From assembly GCA_050260215.1 (NCBI GenBank), contig JBLNBU010000238.1, forward strand, positions 1 through 25,012: 25,012 bases of DNA. The letters are read 5' to 3'. The position numbers and the translations under genes are program-made. This stretch comes from JBLNBU01 sp050260215 (GTDB lineage Bacteria > Pseudomonadota > Alphaproteobacteria > Rhodospirillales > Magnetospirillaceae). The notes under the pieces are model-generated. The model saw only the letters and a program-made list of their open reading frames with translations. It was not told where the DNA came from and did not search any database. Below, in pieces: positions 16,158 to 24,538 of this stretch; position 1 is the first letter of the stretch; each line of letters starts with the position of its first letter.

Positions 16158-17101
16158 TCGGAATGCCGCTCGCCACCCGCCTGATCCGCAAGGTCCGCGC
16201 CGTCGGCTGGCGCGAGGCAGTCCGGCAGGCGGTGCGCAGCCGGGTGGTCGACCCGCGCGAGATGCTGCCGCTTTCCCGCGTCAACAAGGCGGGCCTGTTC
16301 GCCACCAGCACCGACGCCATCCACGAGCAGGAGCGCCAGCAGATCCGCGCCACCTCGCTGGTGTTCGACGCCTCGCAGGTCGAGGCGACCTATCCCGAGG
16401 TGTTCGAGCATGGCGGGCGCATCCTGCGCTACGCCTTCCGCCCGGCGCGGCGGCAGTCCAAGGGCCTGGTCGTGCTGTTCCACGGCCACGACGCCTTCCT
16501 GCACATGGGGCCGGTGCGGCCCTGGGACGACTTCGACCTGCTGGCCCCCTGGGACACCTTCGGCCTGAAGCGCCAGGGCAGCTGGTTCTGGGGCGAGAAG
16601 GGGGTGCCCTTCGTCGAGGAGATGGTCCAGGTGCTGATCGCCAGCCGCCGCGACCCGGCCAAGCCGTGGTTCTGCACCGGCGCCTCCATGGGCGGCTTCG
16701 CCAGCCTGTGGCACGGCATCAAGTTCGGCGCCGCCGGCGTCTATTCCATGTGCCCGCAGGTCGACCTGGCGGCCAAGGTCACCGACTTCGGTACCGACAA
16801 CCGCAACAACCCCTACCGCGCCCTTGGCGGCGAGGCCGGCGGGCCGCCCGACCTGGTCGCCATGGCCGAGGCACAGGCCGACCTGCCGCCGCTGTTCCTG
16901 GTGCAGAACCAGTACGACCACATCAACCGCTTCGCCGACCACGCCTGGCGCCTGCTCGACGTCTACAACCGCAAGCGCGGCTGGTACGGCCTGCGGGTGC
17001 ACCCGTCGCTGGGGCACGGCGGCGACGGCAAGCAGGAGGAGGCCGAGCTGTTCTTCTCGCTGGTGGTCGAGCGCAATCCGCCCCGGCGGTTCGCGGGATG
17101 A
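16154..17101 (+). CDS. Alpha/beta hydrolase-fold protein
   Basis: This 315-residue protein has LVVLFHGHDAF near 105-115 (oxyanion-loop HG), a nucleophile elbow GASMGG with S178, a candidate acid D255 (QNQYD) and His288 (SLGHGGDG). The triad order Ser-Asp-His is right for an alpha/beta hydrolase. It may remove or transfer acyl groups in the glycan pathway. No signal peptide or membrane helix is seen. The start is uncertain: GTG 16154 gives a 4-bp GTGA overlap with the carbamoyltransferase, matching the local pattern, while ATG 16163 is 9 nt downstream; neither has a clear Shine-Dalgarno. The stop overlaps the next ATG by 4 bp. Substrate unknown. Confidence 0.75.
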
Positions 17102-18621
17102 GCACGCCGGCCAAAAAGCTGCTGCTGATCGAGCCGCCGTTCTACCGGCTCTACAAGAACACCTTCGCCCTGGTCAAATACCCGCTGGGGCTGGGCTATC
17201 TGGCCGCGGTGGCGCTGCGCGACACCGACTGGGCGGTGCAGGCCTACAACGCCGACTTCAATCCCGACAACGAGGCCATCTCGCTGGCCCACATGGCCGG
17301 CGCCGGGTACGAATCCTACATCGCCTCGCTGCGCGATCCGTCGTCGCAGCCGCTGTGGGCCGAGGTGGACGCAGCCATCCGCGACTTCGCCCCCGGTGTG
17401 GTCGGCATCAGCGCCAAGACCCAGAACTTCGCCTCGGTCCGCATCGTCGCCCGCATGGTCAAGCAGTGGCGGCCAGACGTCCCGGTGGTGGTGGGCGGGC
17501 CGCACGCCTCGATGGCGCGTGGACAACTGCTCGACTGCCCCGACATCGACGTGGTCGCCGTCGGCGAGGGCGAACAGACCCTGGTCGAGCTGCTGAAGGC
17601 CTACGAAACCGACGGCGACGTGTCCAGGGTCGCCGGCATCGTCCATCGCGGCGAGGGCGGGCGGCCGGTGCACACGCCGCCACGCACCAACCTGCCCGAG
17701 CTCGACACCCTGCCGTTCCCGCACAGCTCGGCGCCGGCGGCGCTGAAAGACTTCGACAAGTACCCGCCGGGCGCCTTCCGCTTCGTCTTCGCCACCCGCG
17801 GCTGCCCCTACGGCTGCGAGTTCTGCGGCTCGCGCAACATCTGGTCGCGCAAGGTCCGCTACCGCTCGGCCGCCAACGTCATCGCCGAGCTGAAGGCGCT
17901 GCGCGCGCTGGGCGTCGGCCACGTCCACTTCGACGACGACACCTTCGGCATCAAGCGTGCGCACATCAAGGACCTGTGCGACGGCATCGCCGCCGAGCTG
18001 CCCGGCCTGACCTGGAGCTGTGAGACCACCGTCAACATCGTCGATGCCGAGACGGTGGGCTGGATGAAGCGCGCCGGCTGCACCCTGATCCAGATCGGGG
18101 TCGAATCGGGCAACGACGAGATGCTGCGGCGCATCCACAAGAACATCACCATCGGCCAGGCCTGCGAGGCGGCCCGCCTGATCTCCGAGGCCGGCATCAC
18201 CGTGCAGACCTTCTTCATGGCCGGCTTCCCCGAAGAGACCGAGGCCACCCTGGCCGACACCCGCCAGGCGATACGCACCATCCGCTCCGACGAGATCCTG
18301 TTCTCGATCTTCACGCCCTATCCGGCCACCGACACCTTCGCCTTTCTCAAGGACCGGGGCTTCGTCGACGACGGCTACGACGTGGCGCTGTACAACCACC
18401 AAAGCCCCGAGAACTGCTTCACCATCCACATCCCCAAGGACCGCTTCCGCCTGCTGATGCGCGACATGCTGGCCGAGGTGGACGCGCTGAACCGGGCCAA
18501 GCGGCGCCGGCTGGTGTGGCGCCAGCGCGTCCGGGGCGTCGCCGACGAGTTCCGCACCCGCGGCCTGCGGGCCGCAGCGGCACGCCTCGGCCGCTTCGCC
18601 AGGAAACTGGTCAGGTGCTGA
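17098..18621 (+). CDS. B12-binding-type radical SAM enzyme
   Basis: This 507-residue protein has an N-terminal B12-binding-like Rossmann domain (about 1-170). It includes PDVPVVVGGPHAS near 126-138 and VVAVGEGEQTLVEL near 152-165, the usual signatures of this class. A radical SAM core follows, with C236-x3-C240-x2-C243 (CPYGCEFC). The conserved stretches HFDDDTF, IGVESGNDEMLRRIHKN and GFPEET are also typical. The cobalamin-binding DxHxxG motif is not seen, so B12 itself may not bind. Such enzymes methylate or rearrange unactivated carbons. In this locus a methylation or other C-H step on a sugar or lipid is a reasonable guess. The ATG overlaps the hydrolase stop by 4 bp. The C-terminus (475-507) is basic. 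Confidence 0.88.
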   Translation: MSTPAKKLLLIEPPFYRLYKNTFALVKYPLGLGYLAAVALRDTDWAVQAYNADFNPDNEAISLAHMAGAGYESYIASLRDPSSQPLWAEVDAAIRDFAPGVVGISAKTQNFASVRIVARMVKQWRPDVPVVVGGPHASMARGQLLDCPDIDVVAVGEGEQTLVELLKAYETDGDVSRVAGIVHRGEGGRPVHTPPRTNLPELDTLPFPHSSAPAALKDFDKYPPGAFRFVFATRGCPYGCEFCGSRNIWSRKVRYRSAANVIAELKALRALGVGHVHFDDDTFGIKRAHIKDLCDGIAAELPGLTWSCETTVNIVDAETVGWMKRAGCTLIQIGVESGNDEMLRRIHKNITIGQACEAARLISEAGITVQTFFMAGFPEETEATLADTRQAIRTIRSDEILFSIFTPYPATDTFAFLKDRGFVDDGYDVALYNHQSPENCFTIHIPKDRFRLLMRDMLAEVDALNRAKRRRLVWRQRVRGVADEFRTRGLRAAAARLGRFARKLVRC

Positions 18622-18622
18622 C

Positions 18623-20167
18623 GTGAACCGCGAGCCCAAGCCCCTTCTGTGGTCGTTCAGCATCGCGGCGCTGCTGATGCTGCCGTTCTTTGTCGAGGCC
18701 TTCCATCTGCGGTCCGCCCTGGACGGCGTCTATACGACCACCCCGCTCGAGCCGACCTTCATCTCGAACTACTACCACTCGTTCGAAGGCTACGGGTATC
18801 TCGACTACAATGCCGCCACGGCCGTGATGGCGGCGCTGACCGGCCTGGGCCTGCTGGTGCAGCGGCGCGCCGCCTGGGTGCTTCGCGCCTTCGCCTTCGT
18901 GGCGCTGGTGATCACGGCCAACCTCGCCCGCAACTACCTTGGCGACGATATCGGGCGCGTGACGGCGACCGCGGGTGCCGCCCTGTTCGCCGTCGCCGCG
19001 CTGATCGTCCTGGCACCGGGCGGCAGGGGCGCCGCGGCGCGGTCGCTGGTGGCCGCGGCGGGCGCGGCGGTCGGCGCGATGCTGCTGGTCGACGTGGCGG
19101 TCGGCAACGTCAAGCTGGTGCCCCCGGGCGGCAGCCCGTTCGCCCGGCACTACAACCCGCCGCCCGCCCATGCCACCGGGGGGCGCCGGCTGGTGGTGGT
19201 GCTGTTCGACGAGTGGGACTACCGCCTGACCTTCGAGGCGCCGCAGCTCCACCTGCGCCTGCCCAACATCGAGCGGCTGCGCCAAGAGTCGCTGTTCGTG
19301 ACCAACGCGCAGCGTCCGGGTGCGCACACCCTGGTGGCGCTTCCCAGCCTGCTGACCGGGCGCCGGATCGTCGAGTCCACCGTCGAAGGCCCGACCCGGC
19401 TGATGATCGCCGAGAAGGGCGGGACGCCGGTTCCCTTCGACCAGCAGACCACCCTGTTCGACACCGCCGCCCGCAACGGCCGCTCGGTGGCGCTGGTTTC
19501 CAATCCCTTCCACCCCTATTGCAGCATGTTCGACCGCAGCATCGCCGACTGCTGGGGACAGGGCGTGGTGGGGTCGGCGACAGTGCTCGACCGTGTCCCG
19601 GGAGTGCTGGCGGCGTCGTTCAAGTACTTCCCCGGCGTGCGTTACCTGGCCCCCAAGCTGGGCGAGCTGCCCGGCTATCCTGCCGACTATCCGTCGCCCG
19701 GCCAAGCCCAGGTCGAGACCTTGCTGGACCAGCTGGAGCGGCGCATCGTCGACGACCGGGTGCAGTTCGTGTTCTGCCACCTGCTGACGCCCCATGTGCC
19801 CTATTTCTGGGACAGGCAGAACGACCGCTACATCCAGGCGACCTTCGACAAGAACCGCTACGTCGACCAGCTGGAATACGTGGACCGGGTCATCGGCCGG
19901 CTGATGCACAAGCTCGAATCGTCGCCGCTTGCGCCCATGACCGACGTGGTGTTCATGACCGACCACAACTGGCGCAAGTCCGAGAAGTTCGACGGCATCT
20001 TCGATCCACGGGTGCCGTTCATCGTCCACCTGGGCGGGATGGCCGAGGGACGGACGGTTTCGGCGCCGGTCGACCTGTCGCGTTCGGGCCACCGGGTCCT
20101 CGAACGGCTGCTTGCTTCCACGCCCGCCGCGCCGGCCGAGATCGAAGCGCTGCTGACCCAGCCGTGA
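18623..20167 (+). CDS. Membrane-anchored sulfatase-fold protein, probable phospho-group transferase
   Basis: This 514-residue protein has about five hydrophobic helices in the first 160 residues (near 10-27, 64-80, 86-102, 115-132 and 140-160), then a periplasmic alkaline-phosphatase/sulfatase-type domain. The metal-site Asp is in VVVLFDEWDY (D196), and TDHNW near the C-terminus supplies the second metal-binding Asp-His. In the sulfatase signature position, HTLVALPSLLTGR puts Thr236 where sulfatases have the Cys or Ser that becomes formylglycine. A Thr nucleophile is the rule in phosphoethanolamine and phosphoglycerol transferases (EptA, LtaS, OpgB groups). It probably transfers or removes a phospho-substituent on the glycan. 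It starts with GTG 18623, one base after the previous stop. Confidence 0.82.
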   Translation: MNREPKPLLWSFSIAALLMLPFFVEAFHLRSALDGVYTTTPLEPTFISNYYHSFEGYGYLDYNAATAVMAALTGLGLLVQRRAAWVLRAFAFVALVITANLARNYLGDDIGRVTATAGAALFAVAALIVLAPGGRGAAARSLVAAAGAAVGAMLLVDVAVGNVKLVPPGGSPFARHYNPPPAHATGGRRLVVVLFDEWDYRLTFEAPQLHLRLPNIERLRQESLFVTNAQRPGAHTLVALPSLLTGRRIVESTVEGPTRLMIAEKGGTPVPFDQQTTLFDTAARNGRSVALVSNPFHPYCSMFDRSIADCWGQGVVGSATVLDRVPGVLAASFKYFPGVRYLAPKLGELPGYPADYPSPGQAQVETLLDQLERRIVDDRVQFVFCHLLTPHVPYFWDRQNDRYIQATFDKNRYVDQLEYVDRVIGRLMHKLESSPLAPMTDVVFMTDHNWRKSEKFDGIFDPRVPFIVHLGGMAEGRTVSAPVDLSRSGHRVLERLLASTPAAPAEIEALLTQP

Positions 20168-20180
20168 CGCCCCCCTGAAG

Positions 20181-20208
20181 TGGACAGTCCGCATCCCGTC
20201 ATGGTAAT
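20181..20208 (+). promoter_or_regulatory. Putative internal promoter before the YVDPGSG gene
   Basis: TGGACA (20181-20186) and GGTAAT (20203-20208) are separated by 16 nt and match the sigma-70 consensus at 5 of 6 and 4 of 6 positions. The pair sits in the 66-nt gap after the sulfatase-fold gene. It would give the downstream genes expression independent of the long operon. Based on hexamer match only. Confidence 0.33.
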
Positions 20209-20222
20209 CAAGGCCACCACTC

Positions 20223-20227
20223 GGGAG
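20223..20227 (+). promoter_or_regulatory. Ribosome binding site selecting ATG 20234
   Basis: GGGAG lies 6 nt before ATG 20234. It supports this start over the in-frame ATGs at 20180 and 20201, which would put polar residues in front of an otherwise clean signal peptide. Confidence 0.55.
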
Positions 20228-20233
20228 TCGCTG

Positions 20234-20458
20234 ATGCCTCGCCTGCAGCTTTTCTGCGCCGTCCTTGCCGCCGCCGTGTTGCTGGCGCCGTCTGCACATG
20301 CCTACGTGGACCCCGGCTCGGGCACCTTGCTGCTGCAAATTCTCGGCGCGGCGGCGGTCGGCGGCCTGTTCTATTTGCGCACGGCATGGGCCAAGCTCCG
20401 CGGACTGTTCAGCCGCTCCGCCGGCAAGTCGCCCCAGGACGACCAGGCCGCGAAATGA
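20234..20458 (+). CDS. Small membrane protein with YVDPGSG motif
   Basis: This 74-residue protein has a signal peptide with a likely cleavage after AHA (residue 23). The mature N-terminus would begin with YVDPGSGT (24-31), followed by one hydrophobic helix (about 31-48) and a basic, then acidic, cytoplasmic tail. I recall small proteins with a YIDPGTGS-type motif next to polysaccharide genes in other bacteria; their function is not known to me. The start ATG 20234 is set by GGGAG and by the signal peptide. Its TGA overlaps the ATG of the following methyltransferase by 4 bp, so it is translated with it. A role as an accessory subunit to the flanking membrane sulfatase-fold protein is possible but unproven. 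Confidence 0.75.
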   Translation: MPRLQLFCAVLAAAVLLAPSAHAYVDPGSGTLLLQILGAAAVGGLFYLRTAWAKLRGLFSRSAGKSPQDDQAAK

Positions 20459-21903
20459 GGCAAGCCGACCGCGGATTGGCATTTTCGGCCAGATCCTTCC
20501 GCGATCCTTCCGCCACCACCTTCGTCCTGCCGCAAGGCGTGTTTCGCGTCGTCGACGCCCAGGTGGCGGCCGAGCTGCAGGGCGTGCTGGCCACGGGCGG
20601 CGTCCAGGGCTTCGTCGCCGACGGCCGCCTGATCGGCACCCGGCCATGCCCCGTGGACGAGCTGGACCAGGCGCTGGGCGGCAATGCCATACCGGCCGGG
20701 GAATACGCCTGCTTCCGCCACGACCGCGTGGCGTTCCCGTCCTTTGCCTACGAATGGCCGGCAGCCATGCTGCACGCCGCGGGACGCCTGACCCTCGACC
20801 TCGCCCGCACCCTGCTGGCCCACGGCTACGGCCTCAAGGACGCCACCCCGTTCAACGTCCTGTTCCGCGGCCCCAAGCCGGTGTTCGTCGACGTCACCTC
20901 GATCGAGGCGCGGCGGCCCGGCGATCCCCTGTGGATGGCCGAAGGGCAGTTCCTGCGCAGCTTCCTGCTGCCGCTGCTGCTTGAGCGCGACACCGGCCTT
21001 GGCCCGCGCGAGCTGTTCTTGTCGCGCCCCGACGGCATCGAGCCGGCGGATGCCTTCGGCATCCTGGGGCCGCTGCGGGCGCTGCGCGGACCGGCCCTGC
21101 GCCTGGTCGCCCTGCCCACCCTGTTCGGCGGCAAGGCCGACCGGCAGGGCCAGGCGTTGTACGCGTCGCGCGACACCGATCCGCCGAAGGCCCGCTTCAT
21201 CCTGGACCACCTGATGGGCCGGCTGGGGCGCCTGCTCGACGGCCTCACCCCGCGCCAGTCGACCTCGGCCTGGACCGGCTACGTCGACGAGCGCACCTAT
21301 GGCGATGCCGACCTCGAGGCCAAGGCGACCTTCGTCGAACGCGCCCTGGACGGGGTCTCGACCCTTTTGGACGTCGGCTGCAACACCGGTGAATTCAGCC
21401 TGGCGGCCGCCGCCCGTGGCTGCAGCGTGGTGGCCGTCGACAGCGACGCCGCGGTGGTCGGCCGGCTGTGGGCCCGCGCGGCCGAGCAGGGGCTCGACAT
21501 CCTGCCGCTGGTGGTCGACGTCTCCCAGCCGACGCCCGGCACCGGCTTCCTCAATGCCCAGTTCCCAAGCTTCCTGGATCGCTGCGACTCGGTGGGCGGC
21601 TTCGACGGCGTGTTGATGCTGGCCGTCATCCACCACCTGATGGTCAGCGCCGGGCTGCCGCTGCGGGCGGTGGTCGACCTGGCGGCGCGCCTGACCCGCC
21701 GCCGCCTGGTGCTCGAGATCGTCTTGCCCGAAGACCCCATGTTCCGCCGCATAGCCCGCGGCCGCGAGGACCTGTTTGCCGACCTGACCCGCGAGGCGGT
21801 ACTGACGGCCCTGGCCCGGCGCTTCGACGTGGTGGACGTGCAAGACATCAATCAGGGAACGCGCTGCCTGGTGTCCTGCGACCGCAAAGAGGCGGCCCTC
21901 TAG
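20455..21903 (+). CDS. SAM-dependent methyltransferase with kinase-like N-terminal domain
   Basis: This 482-residue protein appears to have two parts. The N-terminal half contains GYGLKDATPFNVLFRGPKP, then VFVDVTSIE, with D129, N134 and D146 spaced like the catalytic loop (D-x4-N) and metal-binding Asp of protein-kinase-like folds. The C-terminal half is a class I methyltransferase with motif I DVGCNTGEF at 306-314, VVAVDSDAA near 325-333 and a conserved AVIHHL near 393-398. The layout resembles large methyltransferases annotated as NoeA-like in rhizobia, by recollection only. It may methylate a glycan, with the front domain either phosphorylating or merely binding a substrate. It starts at ATG 20455, overlapping the small membrane-protein gene. 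Confidence 0.8.
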   Translation: MRQADRGLAFSARSFRDPSATTFVLPQGVFRVVDAQVAAELQGVLATGGVQGFVADGRLIGTRPCPVDELDQALGGNAIPAGEYACFRHDRVAFPSFAYEWPAAMLHAAGRLTLDLARTLLAHGYGLKDATPFNVLFRGPKPVFVDVTSIEARRPGDPLWMAEGQFLRSFLLPLLLERDTGLGPRELFLSRPDGIEPADAFGILGPLRALRGPALRLVALPTLFGGKADRQGQALYASRDTDPPKARFILDHLMGRLGRLLDGLTPRQSTSAWTGYVDERTYGDADLEAKATFVERALDGVSTLLDVGCNTGEFSLAAAARGCSVVAVDSDAAVVGRLWARAAEQGLDILPLVVDVSQPTPGTGFLNAQFPSFLDRCDSVGGFDGVLMLAVIHHLMVSAGLPLRAVVDLAARLTRRRLVLEIVLPEDPMFRRIARGREDLFADLTREAVLTALARRFDVVDVQDINQGTRCLVSCDRKEAAL

Positions 21904-21923
21904 CGGCTCGTGGGTGACACGCC

Positions 21924-22907
21924 ATGGTGCAGCTCAGCGTGGTGATGGCTGTCAGGGACGGAGCCGGCCATCTGGCTGCGGCGCTGGACAGCATCCTGAC
22001 CCAGACGGGCCCGTCGTTCGAAGTCATCGTCGTCGACGACGGTTCGCGCGACGGCACCGCAGCCCTGCTGGAAGCCTGCACCGACGCCCGGGTCACGGTG
22101 CTGACCAGCGACACCGGCATCGGCTTGCCCGCCAGCCTGAACCGCGGCTTGGCCGCCGCGACGGGTGCGGTGGTGGCGCGCATGGATGCCGACGATCTTT
22201 GCCTGCCCGGCCGCTTCGCCCGCCAGCTTGCGGCCATGGAGGCGGCGCGGGCCGACGTGTGCTTCTGCGGCTGCCGCATGCGCGACGAGGCCAGCGGACG
22301 CGAATGGAGCGTCGCCGAACCCGCGGCCGAACTCCGCGCCTGGCGCTGCCTGTTCACCAACGCCTTTGGTGCCCATCCCGCCGTCATGGTCCGCCGCGAG
22401 CTGCTGGTGCGGATGGGGGGCTATGACGAGCGCTTCCCCAGGGGCCAGGACTACGAACTGTGGGATCGCTGCGCCGCTGCCGGGGCACGTTTCCTGAACC
22501 TGGACGAGGACCTGCTGCTGTACCGGGTCCATCCGGACTCGGTGTCCAGCCGCCATTTCGAAGAGCAATTCGAGACCGGCCGCATCGTCAGCGACCGCGC
22601 CCTTGCCCGCGCCTTCCCCGACTCGACGGCGGCCGAGCGCCATGGCCTGCAGCACCTGATGTGTGCCCGCATCCGCCCCGCCGAGGCCGATGCCGTCGGG
22701 CAGGCCCTGGACCGTTGCGGCGCCCGGGTCCGCGCCTTCGCCGACACGCCGGCCGTATGGGCGGACGTAGCGGCTGCATTGGTCGACCGGCTGGCGCAGC
22801 TGCCGCCCTCCCTTCGCCGTCGCGCCGCCGCCTTGGCGGCACGGGCGGCCTTGCGCGGCCGGGCTCCGCGGCAACTGCTCAGGCTGGCCAGGCGGCTTAC
22901 CGGCTAG
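21924..22907 (+). CDS. Glycosyltransferase family 2
   Basis: This 327-residue GT-A enzyme begins with LSVVMAVRDGAGHLAAALDSIL and EVIVVDDGSRDGT, the usual nucleotide-binding start of GT2. The metal-binding DxD lies at D88-A-D90 (MDADD), and an acceptor-side GGYDERF with a downstream QDYELWDR (ED-like region near 173-180) follows. The last 70 residues are Ala/Arg-rich and helical, possibly membrane-associated. It probably adds a sugar to the local glycan. ATG 21924 is preceded by a weak ribosome site (GGTGA). It is the last gene of the long plus-strand run, and its TAG shares CTAG with the stop of the convergent capsule-type gene. Confidence 0.9.
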   Translation: MVQLSVVMAVRDGAGHLAAALDSILTQTGPSFEVIVVDDGSRDGTAALLEACTDARVTVLTSDTGIGLPASLNRGLAAATGAVVARMDADDLCLPGRFARQLAAMEAARADVCFCGCRMRDEASGREWSVAEPAAELRAWRCLFTNAFGAHPAVMVRRELLVRMGGYDERFPRGQDYELWDRCAAAGARFLNLDEDLLLYRVHPDSVSSRHFEEQFETGRIVSDRALARAFPDSTAAERHGLQHLMCARIRPAEADAVGQALDRCGARVRAFADTPAVWADVAAALVDRLAQLPPSLRRRAAALAARAALRGRAPRQLLRLARRLTG

Positions 22908-24538
22908 TCCCGTGCGATGTTCGAAGGCACGAAGCCTTCGGCACGCATCATCTTGAACGGGTGGTAGTAGGACTGGCCGGACTGGTGCCAGGCGACGATC
23001 TCGTCCATTTCGCGTTCGACCACGTCCCGGTACTTGGTGAACAGACGGGGCATGTGCTTGTAGGCGTCGTCCTTTTCCGCATCGTCGGGCAGCACGAACC
23101 CCCGCTGCCAGTCGGGTCCGCCGAAGTGCATTCCCGCGAACAGGTGGGCCCGGCGATCGACCGCCGGCGTCATCAAGCCCTCCCACCAGCGCCGGCGCAG
23201 CGCGTCCATATAGGCCTGGCGGCTTTCCGGCGCATAGACGAAGCCGATGTCGTGATACCAGCCGCGATCGGCCACCATCACCGGCATGCCGTTCAGCGGC
23301 GCCTCGACCCCGACGGTGCCGTGCATGGTGATCAGGGCATCGACGCTGGCCTGGACCGCGGCGCCGTTCCACCCGGGCAGGGCCAGGCGGACGTTGGGGG
23401 CCTCCCATGCCGGAAAGCGCTCGGCCAGGCATTCGCCGCCGTACCATTGCTCGGCGGGGTGGGCGCGGACCAGCCACTGGACGTCGGGAACCTCGCGCGC
23501 CACCGTCAACGTCACCTCAAGCCAGTCGATGAAGTCGCGGAAGTTCGACATGTTGAAGCAGTGCGGATAGTCGAAGAAGCAGCTGGAGAACACCCCGACG
23601 ATGGGCTTCTTGGGATCCCAGCCGAACTGCGCCGCGATTTCCGCCCGGTCGGTGGTGCCGGTCTCCTTGCCGTAGGCGAAGCGGGCGGCCAGGTCCACCG
23701 TCGAGCCCTGCTGGCGCAACTGCACATAGCGCCGGCCGACCGCAGCCAGCGCCTCCGCCTGCGCCGCCGGCATGGCGTCCAGTTCCTCCGGCACGGCGCG
23801 GCGCATGATGTCGAACCAGTTGGGCACCCCGATCTTGACCATGCCCAGAAGGCCGTACATCCCGAACACCACCATCACCGGGATCCCCTTTTGCGCCGCC
23901 CGCCAGGCGATGGGGCCGTCCAGGGCATTGATGGCATGGCTGAGCAGCATCATCGACCACGGCTTACTGCCGACCAGGCGGTCGGCGGCGAGGATGCAGC
24001 GCAGGCTGTGGCGCAGGGCGGCGGGCAGGTTGGCGTCGCGCAGGTCGACCGACCCGCGGCGCTGGCGCTTGATGATGTTGTCGTAGACATAGCAGGCCGG
24101 ATAATCGAACGGCAGCTTCCATTCCAGCACGTCTTCCGGCGAAGACGTGCCGCGAAGCAGGTCGGCCGCCAGATCGGCGACCTCGGCCTCGTCCGGCATC
24201 AGGGATTCGTGCCGGATCACCCCGCGGATGCCCAGCTGGCCGAAAATGCGCGACACCTGCTTCTGCCGGACGGCGCCCAACAGCCCCGTCAGGTCGGCAT
24301 CGGGACGATTGAGGCCGAGCGCGCCGCGAACCAGCCCGATCCGCGCCCAGTAGAGGGAATTGTCGAAGCTGCCGTCGACCAGCACCGGCCCGTCGACCAG
24401 CGGGGGGCGTCCGTTGCCCAGTTCGGCCAACACCGCCATGGCCCGCTTGCGGGGCAGCGCAATCTTGGCCTCGCGCCGGGCGGCGAGCGTCCATGTGCGG
24501 GCACGGGCGACGGCGGAAGCGATACGGTGGCGGATCAC
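22904..24538 (-). CDS. Capsule polysaccharide/CDP-glycerol transferase-like GT-B protein
   Basis: This 544-residue protein appears to be a two-lobe GT-B-type enzyme. The C-terminal lobe has VRAHPAE (357-363) and MHGTVGVEAPLNGMPVMV (405-422). These signatures are shared by capsule proteins (KpsC/KpsS), CDP-glycerol glycerophosphotransferases and related surface-carbohydrate proteins; H406 and E412 are candidate donor-site residues. The first lobe contains LLSHAINALDGPIAWRAAQKGIPVMVV near 198-224. It probably transfers a sugar or polyol phosphate in glycan assembly. It starts at GTG 24538, behind GAGGT with 5-nt spacing. It is transcribed towards the long operon, and its TAG is embedded in the shared CTAG. 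The family is clear but the donor is not. Confidence 0.78.
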   Translation of the reverse strand: MIRHRIASAVARARTWTLAARREAKIALPRKRAMAVLAELGNGRPPLVDGPVLVDGSFDNSLYWARIGLVRGALGLNRPDADLTGLLGAVRQKQVSRIFGQLGIRGVIRHESLMPDEAEVADLAADLLRGTSSPEDVLEWKLPFDYPACYVYDNIIKRQRRGSVDLRDANLPAALRHSLRCILAADRLVGSKPWSMMLLSHAINALDGPIAWRAAQKGIPVMVVFGMYGLLGMVKIGVPNWFDIMRRAVPEELDAMPAAQAEALAAVGRRYVQLRQQGSTVDLAARFAYGKETGTTDRAEIAAQFGWDPKKPIVGVFSSCFFDYPHCFNMSNFRDFIDWLEVTLTVAREVPDVQWLVRAHPAEQWYGGECLAERFPAWEAPNVRLALPGWNGAAVQASVDALITMHGTVGVEAPLNGMPVMVADRGWYHDIGFVYAPESRQAYMDALRRRWWEGLMTPAVDRRAHLFAGMHFGGPDWQRGFVLPDDAEKDDAYKHMPRLFTKYRDVVEREMDEIVAWHQSGQSYYHPFKMMRAEGFVPSNIARD

